Below, piece after piece: positions 25,834 to 33,274 of a stretch of 62,084 nt of DNA. Made by a program: the position numbers and the translations under genes. The DNA is from JAYFQF01 sp034927285 (lineage in GTDB: Bacteria; Bacillota; Peptococcia; DRI-13; UBA5745). Below the pieces are notes generated by a model. The model did no database searches and was not told the origin of the DNA. It saw only the letters and a list, made by a program, of their open reading frames with translations. Location: contig JAYFQF010000035.1 of the NCBI GenBank assembly GCA_034927285.1, positions 1 through 62,084 on the forward strand, read 5' to 3'. Numbering within the stretch: the stretch's first letter is position 1; each line of letters opens with the position of its first letter.

Positions 25834-27651
25834 TTACTTTTGGGTCATGACGGTGCCTTTGCCGCCGCGGCCGGGATAAGCGCCTTCGGCGGTGCTGCCG
25901 TAAATGCCGGCATAGAGCGCTTCGGGGAAGCTTTCGCAGGCGGCGGCTTTTTCCAGGGTATCAATAATGCCGGCGACAATCTTTTCCGCCATCTTGTCGG
26001 CGTTGGCGGTAGGCTTAATACCGGCGCTGCCGAAGAAGCGGAAGGCTTCCTTCACCCCGGTCAGGGTGTCGATCCGGGAAGGACCGGCAATCGGGCCGCC
26101 GGAGTACGCTTCGTCGGAAGAGGCGATGGAGATGGCTTCCACCCCTAAAGAAGAAGCCAAGGCGCCGTGCAAAGCGGTAGAAAGCGAAGACTGAACTCTG
26201 TCCTCAGTCTGGGTCAAAAAGCCGATGGGCGCGCCGGGCCAGATGGGAGCGTTGATAATGCTTCTCAGCGCCTTGATCTTGGCGGCGTTGAAATCTACAT
26301 AGTTATCTTCCATCTCTCCGGTGATCATCACTTCAGGGGAATAAACAAACAGGGGCTGAAGCACCGGCCGGCAACCCATCTTGATGGCGATATGCGCGGT
26401 GGACAGCATACCGGCAAAGGCCTTGGCGGCAGGAACGCCGCAAAGCTCTTCATTGGTAACCACGTCAAAGGCCAAGCCGAATTCCTTGGCATATCTCATG
26501 CACTGAATAGCGTCCACGGTCAGGCGGGCAGGATCGGTGCCGCCGCCCAGGGAGCCGTAAGCAATGTTGATCTTGGTCATGTCCGCGCCGACCTTGCCGG
26601 CCAAAAGCACGGTTTCCGGAGTGTTAAGACCTCTGTGGGCCCTGACCTGCCAGATGGTGGAAGGCTCCAGGGACTCCTTGATGATTTGCAGGTTTTCCGG
26701 AGAAATGATGGTGCCGTCCTGCTCATGAGTCAGATAGCCTTCCAGAAAGCCTTCCGTCCGGGCGCCCCAGGAGGGGTCGAAATGGACGACTCCGTCGGCT
26801 CCCCAGGATTCGCTGAGCTTGGCATGGGCGATATCCATGAAAGGGCAGCCTGTACCATACTGGATAAATACGGTGGGATTATTATCGGTCTTTTGCAGCT
26901 TTTTCATTCGCATCCGGCTCTTGGTGGTCTCCACATATTCATGGAGGTCCGCCATTTCCTTATCGGTCAGGGGCCGGGTGTGGGGAGGCATGGTGCCTTC
27001 CTGGTAAAAATTACGGATCTTTTCATCGGAAAGTGCAATGTATTCCTTACGGGCTTTCTCTTTTTCGGCGCCCTGAGGCAGATCCATCATTTTCCGCCGC
27101 AGCTCCGCCCTCTGAATCGCCGTGGTGGTTTTGTCCGCCGCCCACTTCAGAGTCTTCTCGGCGATCTGATCCAGCAGGGCTTCGATTTTTTGGTTGGCGT
27201 AAACATAATCGAAGCCTTGGGTGATATCTTTTTTATTCTTTACCGCGCCTGCGGTATTCAGTTTAGGCTCCCGGTCTTCGATAAAGGCGATGACCTGCTC
27301 GGGTACGGTGCCGGGGCCAAAGCCGGCGTCATAGCCCAGCTCCTGGGCTAATTCCACCCGGATGCCCATGCCGCCGATGGCGATCTTTACTTTTTCCCGT
27401 AAGCCTACGGCTTCGGCCTGGTCGATGAACTTGGCCAGCAGCTCGGCTACGCCGTAACCCAAAGTACGGCTGACCAGGATGGTCCCCACTTCATTTTCCA
27501 AAGCGGTTTTTATAATCTCTTCCGGCTGATAGTCCGGCGGAAGTAAAATTGTGTCGTAACCATTTTCTTTCAGGGCCCGATTCATGATTTTCAGCCCGAT
27601 ATCATGGACAGGATCCAGAGGCGCCAGCAGCACTTTTTTCTCTTTGTTCAT
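25834..27651 (-). CDS. Cobalamin-dependent aminomutase-like protein (N-terminal B12 domain, KamD/OraE-like barrel)
   Basis: A 605-residue protein. Residues 6-128 form a B12-binding Rossmann domain: PVHDIG with H16 as the likely lower cobalt ligand, the S61 segment ILVSRTLGYG, G93-G94 in IAIGGMGI, and ELGYDAGFGPGT, a string close to the beta subunit of lysine 5,6-aminomutase. Residues about 255-575 resemble the alpha-subunit barrel of lysine/ornithine aminomutases (YGTGCPFMDIAHAKLSESWGAD, GARTEGFLEGYL, and a GIYGS-GGKGT end). Residues 150-250 are a helical linker. In OraE and KamE the B12 domain also carries a PLP lysine in an insertion about 11 residues after the histidine. That insertion is absent here. 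Start ATG at 27651, two bases after the 77-residue gene stop. Confidence 0.78.
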   Translation of the reverse strand: MNKEKKVLLAPLDPVHDIGLKIMNRALKENGYDTILLPPDYQPEEIIKTALENEVGTILVSRTLGYGVAELLAKFIDQAEAVGLREKVKIAIGGMGIRVELAQELGYDAGFGPGTVPEQVIAFIEDREPKLNTAGAVKNKKDITQGFDYVYANQKIEALLDQIAEKTLKWAADKTTTAIQRAELRRKMMDLPQGAEKEKARKEYIALSDEKIRNFYQEGTMPPHTRPLTDKEMADLHEYVETTKSRMRMKKLQKTDNNPTVFIQYGTGCPFMDIAHAKLSESWGADGVVHFDPSWGARTEGFLEGYLTHEQDGTIISPENLQIIKESLEPSTIWQVRAHRGLNTPETVLLAGKVGADMTKINIAYGSLGGGTDPARLTVDAIQCMRYAKEFGLAFDVVTNEELCGVPAAKAFAGMLSTAHIAIKMGCRPVLQPLFVYSPEVMITGEMEDNYVDFNAAKIKALRSIINAPIWPGAPIGFLTQTEDRVQSSLSTALHGALASSLGVEAISIASSDEAYSGGPIAGPSRIDTLTGVKEAFRFFGSAGIKPTANADKMAEKIVAGIIDTLEKAAACESFPEALYAGIYGSTAEGAYPGRGGKGTVMTQK

Positions 27652-27653
27652 GA

Positions 27654-27887
27654 TTATTTGTCTCCTTCCAGCCAAGCGTACTGATCTCCGGCCCGGTACA
27701 GATAGCCGCGGGCTCTGACTCTGGCGCCTGCGCCGGAGTGCTCGATGAATACGATATCCGTGTCTTTCAATCCAAAGGTTTCCAGCAGTTTCAACGCAAG
27801 TTCCCTGCCCTCTTCCTCGTCTTTACAAACGAAGAAGGTCTCGATGTCCACAGCATCCATAACCTTTTTTAAACAGCTATCCATCAT
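27654..27887 (-). CDS. 77-residue protein of unknown function, coupled to the cobalamin protein
   Basis: Small soluble acidic protein with no recognised domain. It reads as a helix (2-12), strand, acidic helix (24-40), strand DIVFIEHSG and a basic AGARVRARGYLYRAGDQYAW end, suggesting a compact alpha/beta fold. No signal peptide, membrane segment or metal motif (two scattered Cys). GGGAGG lies just before two adjacent ATG codons (27887 and 27884). Its stop is two bases from the start of the cobalamin gene, so the products are probably made together. Ornithine aminomutase also has a small subunit (OraS, ~120 residues), but I see no similarity to it. Confidence 0.7.
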   Translation of the reverse strand: MMDSCLKKVMDAVDIETFFVCKDEEEGRELALKLLETFGLKDTDIVFIEHSGAGARVRARGYLYRAGDQYAWLEGDK

Positions 27888-27898
27888 GCAACCTCCCG

Positions 27899-27915
27899 AC
27901 TCATCATTGATGAGT
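27899..27915. promoter_or_regulatory. Perfect 17-base palindrome, candidate operator
   Basis: ACTCATCATTGATGAGT is an exact inverted repeat with a one-base centre. It lies just upstream of the ribosome site of the 77-residue gene and about 70 bases downstream of the FCD regulator. The size and position suit a dimeric FCD-family regulator; binding is inference. Confidence 0.5.
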
Positions 27916-27981
27916 AGTTTTGTATAAAAAAATATATCAGACTTCTACCTTACCCCTTTTGTCATTCCCGGATCTTTTCTT

Positions 27982-28728
27982 TCAGTTCTGGTTCTCCTTT
28001 TGGTTCCCCTCCACGATGCCCCAATACTTATTTACGTCGGCGATCAGACTTTCGATATGTTTTACCATAGCTTCCTCGGCCTTTTGGGGGTCTCTGTTTT
28101 CGATGGCTTTCACAATCTGCGCATGATCATAGGCGATAACACTGTGCACCGTTTTTCTGATGTACTCCAATACGGGAGTCAACTGTCCGTCCTGCCGGAT
28201 CATCTCTATGGCGGAGTAAAGGACCGGGTTGCCGGATGCCCTGGCAATAGCTCTGTGGAACAGCACGTCCTGCTGGGCGGCGCCCAGATCCCGGGAGAAG
28301 GTTTCATACTGAGCCTTTTGGATGGCCCACATTTCCTGGATATCGCCGGGGCCGGCGTTAATAGCGGCCAGCCTGGCCAACTCCCGCTCAATGGCCCGCC
28401 GAGCGATCAAAATGTCGATCAGCTGTTCCTTGGTCTGACTTTGGAGAGAATTAAAAAACTCTTCTCCCTGCCGGGACCTGGCATTCTTATTCTCCAATTC
28501 CTTCAGCCGGATTTCTCCCTTCGGAGTCAACACCCTGCCTTGAAAGCCCAGTTTTGCCGTCAGCCCTTGCTGGTCCAATCCGTTCAGCAGTCTTCCTGCG
28601 GTAGCCTCACTGACCGGATTATCCAAGCGATGCAGCTTTCTGCTCAAATATCCGGAGCCTACAGGAGAGATACTCTGCGCAATGATCTGCAGAACCAGGA
28701 ATTCCTGGTTTTCGCGTTCTGATAACAT
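27982..28728 (-). CDS. FCD-domain regulator with a non-GntR winged-helix N-terminus
   Basis: A 248-residue regulator. Residues about 5-75 form a winged-helix-like domain (NQEFLVLQIIAQSISPVGSGYLSRKLHRLDNPVSEATAGRLLNGLDQQGL, followed by the wing GFQGRVLTPKGE). This resembles HrcA/NrpR-type N-terminal helices rather than the classic GntR pattern. Residues about 95-235 form an FCD ligand domain (RRAIERELARLAA, VLFHRAIARASGN, DHAQIVKAIENRDPQKAEEAMVKHI) with its metal-binding histidines. It is the first gene of the locus on the same strand as the cobalamin genes, 94 bases upstream of the 77-residue gene. It likely senses the substrate or product of that pathway. Confidence 0.82.
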   Translation of the reverse strand: MLSERENQEFLVLQIIAQSISPVGSGYLSRKLHRLDNPVSEATAGRLLNGLDQQGLTAKLGFQGRVLTPKGEIRLKELENKNARSRQGEEFFNSLQSQTKEQLIDILIARRAIERELARLAAINAGPGDIQEMWAIQKAQYETFSRDLGAAQQDVLFHRAIARASGNPVLYSAIEMIRQDGQLTPVLEYIRKTVHSVIAYDHAQIVKAIENRDPQKAEEAMVKHIESLIADVNKYWGIVEGNQKENQN

Positions 28729-28911
28729 CCTGTACGCTCCTGCATCTATGCTTTTTCTACACCCATATTCTAATCCATTTTTGCCGTCTGCGCCACCCTT
28801 ATTTAAAAATATTTTTCTTTTTTATTTTATTTTTATGCATGCGGAATTTTCAGTCTGGGACGCCAAAAACCTGTGCGCTCAATTTCCGGGTTCCCGAAAA
28901 GAGCAGGGGGT

Positions 28912-29655
28912 TCAGGCCAATTCTCCTTCCTCTAAAAAGCTGTAATAGCATCCTCCGCCGACAATGATGTGGTCGTACAGCTGGACTCCCAAAAGCTCGC
29001 CGGCCTGGCGGATGCGCCGGGTTTCTTCCCGGTCCTTTTTGCTGGGCCGCACCTGGCCGCTGGGATGATTATGAGCCAGGATAATCCCTGCGGCGCTGCG
29101 TTTAAGGGCTCCTTTGAAAATTTCCCGGGGGTGGATGGGCGCCGAGGACAACCCTCCCAAAGAAACGCTGTCCAGGGCGATCAGCTGATTTGCCGTGTTT
29201 AAGCTCAGGACCCTTACCGCCTCCTGGGTCAGGCTGCCGATTTCCGCCTGCAGAATGGCCGCCGCCTCCGCCGGACCGCCGATCACCGGTCTGGCCGCTG
29301 TGGCCGGTCCGGCAAGCCTGGCCGCCAGCTCCATGGCGGCTTTGACCCGGCAGGCCTTGGCTTCTCCTATTCCTTTCATTTGCTCCAGCTCCCGGACATC
29401 GGCTTCCAGCAAAAATCTGCCGCCCTCGGCCCGGAGCAGCCGCTGGGCCAGGGCCAGGGCGGACTCGCCACGGCTGCCGCTGCCCAAAAGAATTGCCAGC
29501 AGCTCCGCTTCCGAAAGCCGGGCCGGGCCGTAGGCCAGAAGCCTTTCCCGGGGTCTTTGGTAAGGCGGAAGTTCTTTTAAGATACTGCCGTAGCCGCCCG
29601 GCAGCATTTTTTCCTTCAACGCATTTTCCTTCAACGCAACTTTTCCTTTTTTCAT
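28912..29655 (-). CDS. radC: RadC family protein (JAB/MPN domain)
   Basis: A 247-residue protein with an N-terminal helix-hairpin-helix (about 40-105: ARLSEAELLAILLGSG, LEQMKGIGEAKACRVKAAMELA) and a C-terminal JAB1/MPN metalloprotease-like domain (about 120-245) with the zinc motif HNHPSG plus Asp in SKKDREETR. RadC is conserved, but its physiological role is unresolved. ATG at 29655 is chosen over the frame start at 29730 because the extra residues are not conserved. A 15-base tandem duplication near the 5' end encodes two LKE-type repeats. Confidence 0.92.
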   Translation of the reverse strand: MKKGKVALKENALKEKMLPGGYGSILKELPPYQRPRERLLAYGPARLSEAELLAILLGSGSRGESALALAQRLLRAEGGRFLLEADVRELEQMKGIGEAKACRVKAAMELAARLAGPATAARPVIGGPAEAAAILQAEIGSLTQEAVRVLSLNTANQLIALDSVSLGGLSSAPIHPREIFKGALKRSAAGIILAHNHPSGQVRPSKKDREETRRIRQAGELLGVQLYDHIIVGGGCYYSFLEEGELA

Positions 29656-29970
29656 GCCCCGCGCCTTTCTTTTCCTTACCGAAAGCGGTTCACAAAATCT
29701 GATTTGCTCCGGCCGCTCCTTTGCGGACAAGCCTTGGTTCCGGCTGGAACTTCGCCGTCATGCTTTTGCCTCAGTTGGTCCTCTGCCACTATTCCTTGCC
29801 CCTGCTGGCTCTTCGCCTGCTGGCTTTACGTCGTCTGGGATTTCGCCAAGCTTTGTTCCAGCTCGGTCTTCGCCGCCTGGCTTTTGCCCTAGCTGAGCCT
29901 CTGCCGCAAACTCTTTACCCCGGCAAAGCCTTGGCTCCGGCTGGGTCATTAATCCGGCTGCATATTTTCT
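29656..29970. repeat. 315-base gene-free gap with degenerate repeats
   Basis: No conserved gene. On the minus strand three loose copies of GGAnCAAAGGCTTnGC and several GCCAGCAGGCGAAG-like units recur at intervals. An in-frame 63-codon stretch has repetitive Gly/Glu/Ala/Pro composition and looks incidental. Confidence 0.5.
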
Positions 29971-30561
29971 TTATCTGCTGCGCCAATAGGCTATCCCCGC
30001 CCGGTCAAAAAGCAGGCTGGTCCGATAAAGCGGCAATCCCATAACATTGAAGTAACAGCCTTCGATCCGCTGAATCAGGCAGCCGCCAAAGCCCTGGATA
30101 CCATAGGCTCCCGCTTTATCCATGGGTTCACCGGTGTCCAGATAGGCTTCAATGGTAGGCTGCTCCAGTTTCCGCATCCAAACTGCCGTTTCCTCGCAAG
30201 CCGGCAGCATTTCCTGCTCCTCACCCTGCCGGCAAAGGCACAGCCCGGTCAGCACCTGGTGTCTGCGGCCCGAAAGCTTTTCCAGCATCCGCGCCCCGTC
30301 GGCCCGATCCACAGGCTTACCCAGGATCTCCCCTTCCACCCACACGACGGTATCTGCCGCCAGCACCCAGGAACCGGGAGCCAGCCGGGCCACCGCCATG
30401 GCTTTGGCCTCTGCCGAGGTCATCACCTGCTGCCTGGGAGAACCGGTAAGACTCAGAGACTTTTCATCAATGGGGCTTGTCAGCGTCCGAAAATCCACCG
30501 CCAGCTGCTCCAAAAGCTGCCGCCGGCGCGGCGAGGCCGAAGCCAATATCAATCCAGTCAT
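29971..30561 (-). CDS. maf: Maf/YhdE nucleoside triphosphate pyrophosphatase
   Basis: Hydrolyses dTTP/UTP and modified pyrimidine nucleotides; historically linked to septum formation. The 196 residues start LILASASPRRRQLLEQL, and show VLAADTVVWVEGEILGKP, GRRHQVLTGLCL, and the C-terminal DKAGAYGIQGFGGCLIQRIEGCYFNVMGLPL. All are family hallmarks. ATG at 30561 has GTGAGG at good spacing and is preferred over GTG at 30573. It precedes radC, a common order. Confidence 0.95.
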   Translation of the reverse strand: MTGLILASASPRRRQLLEQLAVDFRTLTSPIDEKSLSLTGSPRQQVMTSAEAKAMAVARLAPGSWVLAADTVVWVEGEILGKPVDRADGARMLEKLSGRRHQVLTGLCLCRQGEEQEMLPACEETAVWMRKLEQPTIEAYLDTGEPMDKAGAYGIQGFGGCLIQRIEGCYFNVMGLPLYRTSLLFDRAGIAYWRSR

Positions 30562-30728
30562 TTTAAACCTCACTTTATCGACAGGAATATGCCTGCGGCA
30601 ATCCGGTCTGGTAATTTTTTACATATTATAACATCTGCAGCAGCTTTTAGTCCAGTCTTACTTGCCGATAGATTTGATGCAATAATTATCGAGCACCTTA
30701 TCAGGTCTTAACCTGGCCGAAGGCTGAG

Positions 30729-30778
30729 GAGCAGTTATGATGAACAGTTGTGATGAGCAGTTATGATGAGCAGCTATG
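30729..30778. repeat. Four tandem copies of a 13-base unit
   Basis: Units of GAGCAGTTATGAT, with one or two changes each, end exactly where the 220-base inverted-repeat element begins. Confidence 0.75.
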
Positions 30779-30997
30779 TTTACCGGGAAAACGCTTTGTT
30801 TTTAAACGAAACTCCGGTAAAACCCCTGAGAAGATCTGCTTTTTCTGCTTTCGTCAGGTCGAAGGGTATTTTTGACTGGGGCTGGAGACGCCATGTCCTT
30901 GCTTGGCAGACATAGGCCTGCCGCTATACCTCCCAGGCATACAGCATAAAAAATTTACCGGGAATTGCTTTAAAAACAAAGCGTTTTCCCGGTAAAC
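30778..30997. mobile_element. 220-base inverted-repeat element, copy A (MITE-like)
   Basis: The two ends are inverted copies of about 44 bases. The outer ~29 bases, beginning GTTTACCGGGAAAACG, are an exact inverted match, and each end is itself a small hairpin (TTTACCGGGA to CCCGGTAAA). The ~130-base interior has no open reading frame of note. A second element of almost identical length and end sequence is at 61797-62015. Naming it a MITE is inference; no transposase or clear target duplication is visible. Confidence 0.65.
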
Positions 30998-31150
30998 ATG
31001 ACTTCTGATTCCAGTCGATGTATCAGGCCCTTCCCTGATCCCGGCCGGCATATCAGATCTCTGACAGTTATCTGCCAGGCCACCTGGCCGGCCTTCTGAC
31101 AGGTCTTCTGATATCTTTTACCGATCCCATACTGTTAAAAATAAGTGCGG

Positions 31151-31408
31151 TTAAATGCAGAAAAATATCACAATGGCAGCGGCAAAACCGATCACGGTAA
31201 AAAGGTTCAGATGAAGCGCCGCTCCCAGAGTAATCGTAATCACATACAGATCCAGGGTAAACGACGAGGTCCCCAAGGACAACAGGGTATTTCCCGCCCA
31301 AGGAGCCAACGGCTGCAGCAAAAGGCCGATAAAACCGCCGATAATACCGCAGACGATCAATAAAGTAATCAACAACCAGGGATTTCTGCCTCCTCTTGTC
31401 CTGACCAC
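31151..31408 (-). CDS. DUF4321 family small membrane protein
   Basis: An 85-residue protein with a basic N-terminus (VRTRGGRNP) and three hydrophobic segments (about 11-33, 48-64 and 66-85). It matches the DUF4321 pattern WLLITLLIVCGIIGGFIGLLL, then ITLGAALHLNLFTVIGF. Function is unknown. It ends the leftward series starting at rex, directly after the HATPase gene (one base apart). Confidence 0.78.
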   Translation of the reverse strand: MVRTRGGRNPWLLITLLIVCGIIGGFIGLLLQPLAPWAGNTLLSLGTSSFTLDLYVITITLGAALHLNLFTVIGFAAAIVIFFCI

Positions 31409-31409
31409 A

Positions 31410-31970
31410 TCATCCCTCCCCTTTCAGAGACTTTTCCCCCTCAGCCAAAAAATCCTGCAGCCAGCCATAGACCGCAGGATCGGTGAAAGGCATGTCCTCC
31501 AGAATCTCCCGCATCTCTTTCGTATTGAAGGCAAATTCCTTTACTTCGCCATTTTTCCGGACCTGGTGGGAGTAGCTGAAATCTACGTTCCGGCCGGCCA
31601 GAATCAGACTCAGCATTGTGCCGGAAATATCCCCTAAAGGCTGCCGGTCGATATGGTTGTACTGGTAAGTGGCGGTGACCCTGGTGCCCTGCCCCGGCCG
31701 GGACAGGATCTCCAGGCCGCCCCCACAACTTTCGGCCCGGGTTTTCAGCATAGGCAGCCCCAGTCCAACGGAACGGGTAGTACGGGTGGTATAAAAAGGA
31801 TCCGTAACCTTTGCCACTGTTTCCGCCTCCATGCCCTGGCCGTTATCCTCAACGGAAAACCGAAACAGATTATCATCGGGCGCTTCCAAAATAGTGATCT
31901 GCACAAGGCTTGCTCCGGCGGCCAGAGAATTATGCACAATATCCAGGATATGCAAAGAGAGCTCTCTCAT
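31410..31970 (-). CDS. Stand-alone HATPase-domain protein (histidine-kinase-like ATPase)
   Basis: A 186-residue cytoplasmic protein consisting of a GHKL ATPase domain (about 1-115) plus a C-terminal region of about 70 residues. The N box is HNSLAA, the G1 box VEDNGQGM, the lid region FYTTRTTRSVGLGLPML. There is no dimerisation/phospho-His domain and no sensor, so it may act as an anti-sigma/serine kinase or a partner kinase. In related anaerobes such proteins neighbour DRTGG proteins, PHP proteins and HydS hydrogenases. It follows the PHP gene by 228 bases that contain repeats. Confidence 0.85.
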   Translation of the reverse strand: MRELSLHILDIVHNSLAAGASLVQITILEAPDDNLFRFSVEDNGQGMEAETVAKVTDPFYTTRTTRSVGLGLPMLKTRAESCGGGLEILSRPGQGTRVTATYQYNHIDRQPLGDISGTMLSLILAGRNVDFSYSHQVRKNGEVKEFAFNTKEMREILEDMPFTDPAVYGWLQDFLAEGEKSLKGEG

Positions 31971-31984
31971 TTTCGGTCTGTTTC

Positions 31985-32100
31985 CTTTTCACAGATTAGG
32001 ATACGGCTGCTTCACAGATTAAGCATATGAGCGCTTCGCAGATCAGTATACGAACACTTCACAGATTAAGCATACGAACGCTTCGCAGATCGGCATACCG
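31985..32100. repeat. Five tandem copies of a ~24-base unit
   Basis: The unit is CTTCRCAGATYARNATACGAAC with 23-24 base spacing. It lies between the PHP gene and the HATPase gene. No protein pattern is kept across the copies. Confidence 0.75.
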
Positions 32101-32198
32101 CCGCCGCTTTGGCGGGTCCGGCCTGGCCGGCTGTCCTGCCTTCATGATTTCGCGGAATTTTTGTTCAGGGGTCTGATGCATGACCGCGGGCCCGCCGG

Positions 32199-32942
32199 CT
32201 ATCGTGCCGTCATGATTTCGCGGCCCTCCTGATTTTTCATCGCCAGCTTCAGTTCCGCCAAAGACCAATGGTCCAGATACGCCACGCAGTGGATCTCTCC
32301 CAGGTGCTCCAAGGTATGGGCATCGGAAGCGGTAACATATTGGTAGCCTCTGGCCCGGATCTCCGCCAGAATTTTCGGGTCTCTGGGCAGATGTCTGGTC
32401 AGCTCAATCCCGTCGAAGGGGATATTTTCCGGTATCGTACCAAAGGCGGCCCATAAACTGAAGGCAGGCCGGTCGATATGAGCCGCGATACAGACTCCTC
32501 CGAAACGATGCACTCTCTCCACCGCTTCATCCACGCTGATTTCCACCGAAGCCAGAAGCATCCGTTCTTCCTGGCCGATTACCTGGCCCTGACGGTCCAA
32601 TTTATACTGCGGGCCAAAAAATTTTACGTTATTTTTTATGTCCGTCATCTGGGGCTCCAGGGATTCATGCCAGGCGGCCAGATCCTCCAGCCTCTCAAAC
32701 AGGCAGACCAGATGGATCTCCTCCTGGGTCTGCAACTCGCAGCCCGGCAGGACGATCAGGCCTTTTTCTTTTCCCGCCTCCATAAACGGCTTGACATTGG
32801 CAATGGCGTTATGATCGGTTATGGCGATTACGTCAAGGCCCAAATCCAACGCTCTCTGTACTACCTTTTCCGGCAGCATGCTATCCTGCCCGCAGGGAGA
32901 CAAGGGCGTATGCAGATGCAGATCAATGGCCCATTCTTTCAT
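32199..32942 (-). CDS. PHP-domain phosphoesterase
   Basis: A 247-residue metal-dependent phosphoesterase. PHP ligands are visible: DLHLHTPLSPCG at the N-terminus, AITDHNAI, PGCELQT, CIAAHIDRPAF and TASDAHTLEHLG. The domain is also found in histidinol phosphatases and TrpH-like (YciV) nucleases. The substrate is unknown. It overlaps the upstream DRTGG gene by four bases (ATGA), so it belongs to the rex-DRTGG-DRTGG-PHP coupled set and probably to redox/energy signalling (inference). Confidence 0.87.
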   Translation of the reverse strand: MKEWAIDLHLHTPLSPCGQDSMLPEKVVQRALDLGLDVIAITDHNAIANVKPFMEAGKEKGLIVLPGCELQTQEEIHLVCLFERLEDLAAWHESLEPQMTDIKNNVKFFGPQYKLDRQGQVIGQEERMLLASVEISVDEAVERVHRFGGVCIAAHIDRPAFSLWAAFGTIPENIPFDGIELTRHLPRDPKILAEIRARGYQYVTASDAHTLEHLGEIHCVAYLDHWSLAELKLAMKNQEGREIMTAR

Positions 32943-33274
32943 TTTACCAGCCCCCGAAAAGCCAAGGCCGCCTCATAAGCACTTTTGTCCAGAGAAAAAA
33001 CCGGTATTCCCTGGTCTTTGGCGCGCTCCAAAACCGCCGCTTCCGGCCGGTTGCCTTCCAGAAGTACCACTCCGGGAAAGCCGATGAGGCTGGCTACGGC
33101 AATAATATTAATATTCGTAATTACGGTAAACCAAAGCTCGCCCGGCGCAGCTTTTCCCATAACGTTGCTCAGGAGATCTCCCAGATAACAACCGCCGATC
33201 TCCATTTCCTGCCGGGAAAGCTCCGGAGTCAGAAGTTCCATGCCCATAGCCCGGGCCAGTTCTCCCGCCTGCAT
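32939..33274 (-). CDS. DRTGG-domain protein (second copy)
   Basis: A 111-residue protein made of one DRTGG domain (YLGDLLSNVMGKAAPGELWFTVITNINIIAVASLIGFPGVVLLEG, then AKDQGIPVFSLDKSAYEAALAF). The open frame continues upstream, but ATG at 33274 overlaps the previous stop (TAATG), has AGAGGAAAAG upstream and gives the normal domain. DRTGG domains are small regulatory modules found in phosphotransacetylases and with CBS domains. Paralogue of the gene just upstream. Its ligand is unknown. Confidence 0.82.
   Translation of the reverse strand: MQAGELARAMGMELLTPELSRQEMEIGGCYLGDLLSNVMGKAAPGELWFTVITNINIIAVASLIGFPGVVLLEGNRPEAAVLERAKDQGIPVFSLDKSAYEAALAFRGLVK

Larger units (their letters stand above)
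30562..31150. other. 589-base gene-free region with an inverted-repeat element
   Basis: No convincing gene on either strand. It contains four 13-base tandem units (30729-30778) directly abutting the 220-base element at 30778-30997. The rest shows nothing recognisable. Confidence 0.65.

Noticed and set aside
26167..27351. 394-codon open frame on plus, opposite the cobalamin gene
   Set aside because: It is the antisense shadow of a clearly conserved protein and has no family features or ribosome site.
25834..27651. Assignment of the cobalamin protein as ornithine 4,5-aminomutase, methyleneglutarate mutase or glutamate mutase E
   Set aside because: Domain order differs from all three, the OraE PLP lysine is absent, and none of the matching pathway genes are nearby.
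29758..29949. 63-codon open frame between maf and radC
   Set aside because: Low-complexity Gly/Glu/Ala/Pro sequence in a repeat-rich gap, no conserved features.
31985..32100. Tandem array considered as a CRISPR
   Set aside because: Units of ~24 bases abut with no spacers; nor were cas genes seen. The other arrays fail for the same reason.
32059..32268. 69-codon open frame between the PHP and HATPase genes
   Set aside because: It crosses the 24-base repeat array and the PHP 3' end; no protein pattern.
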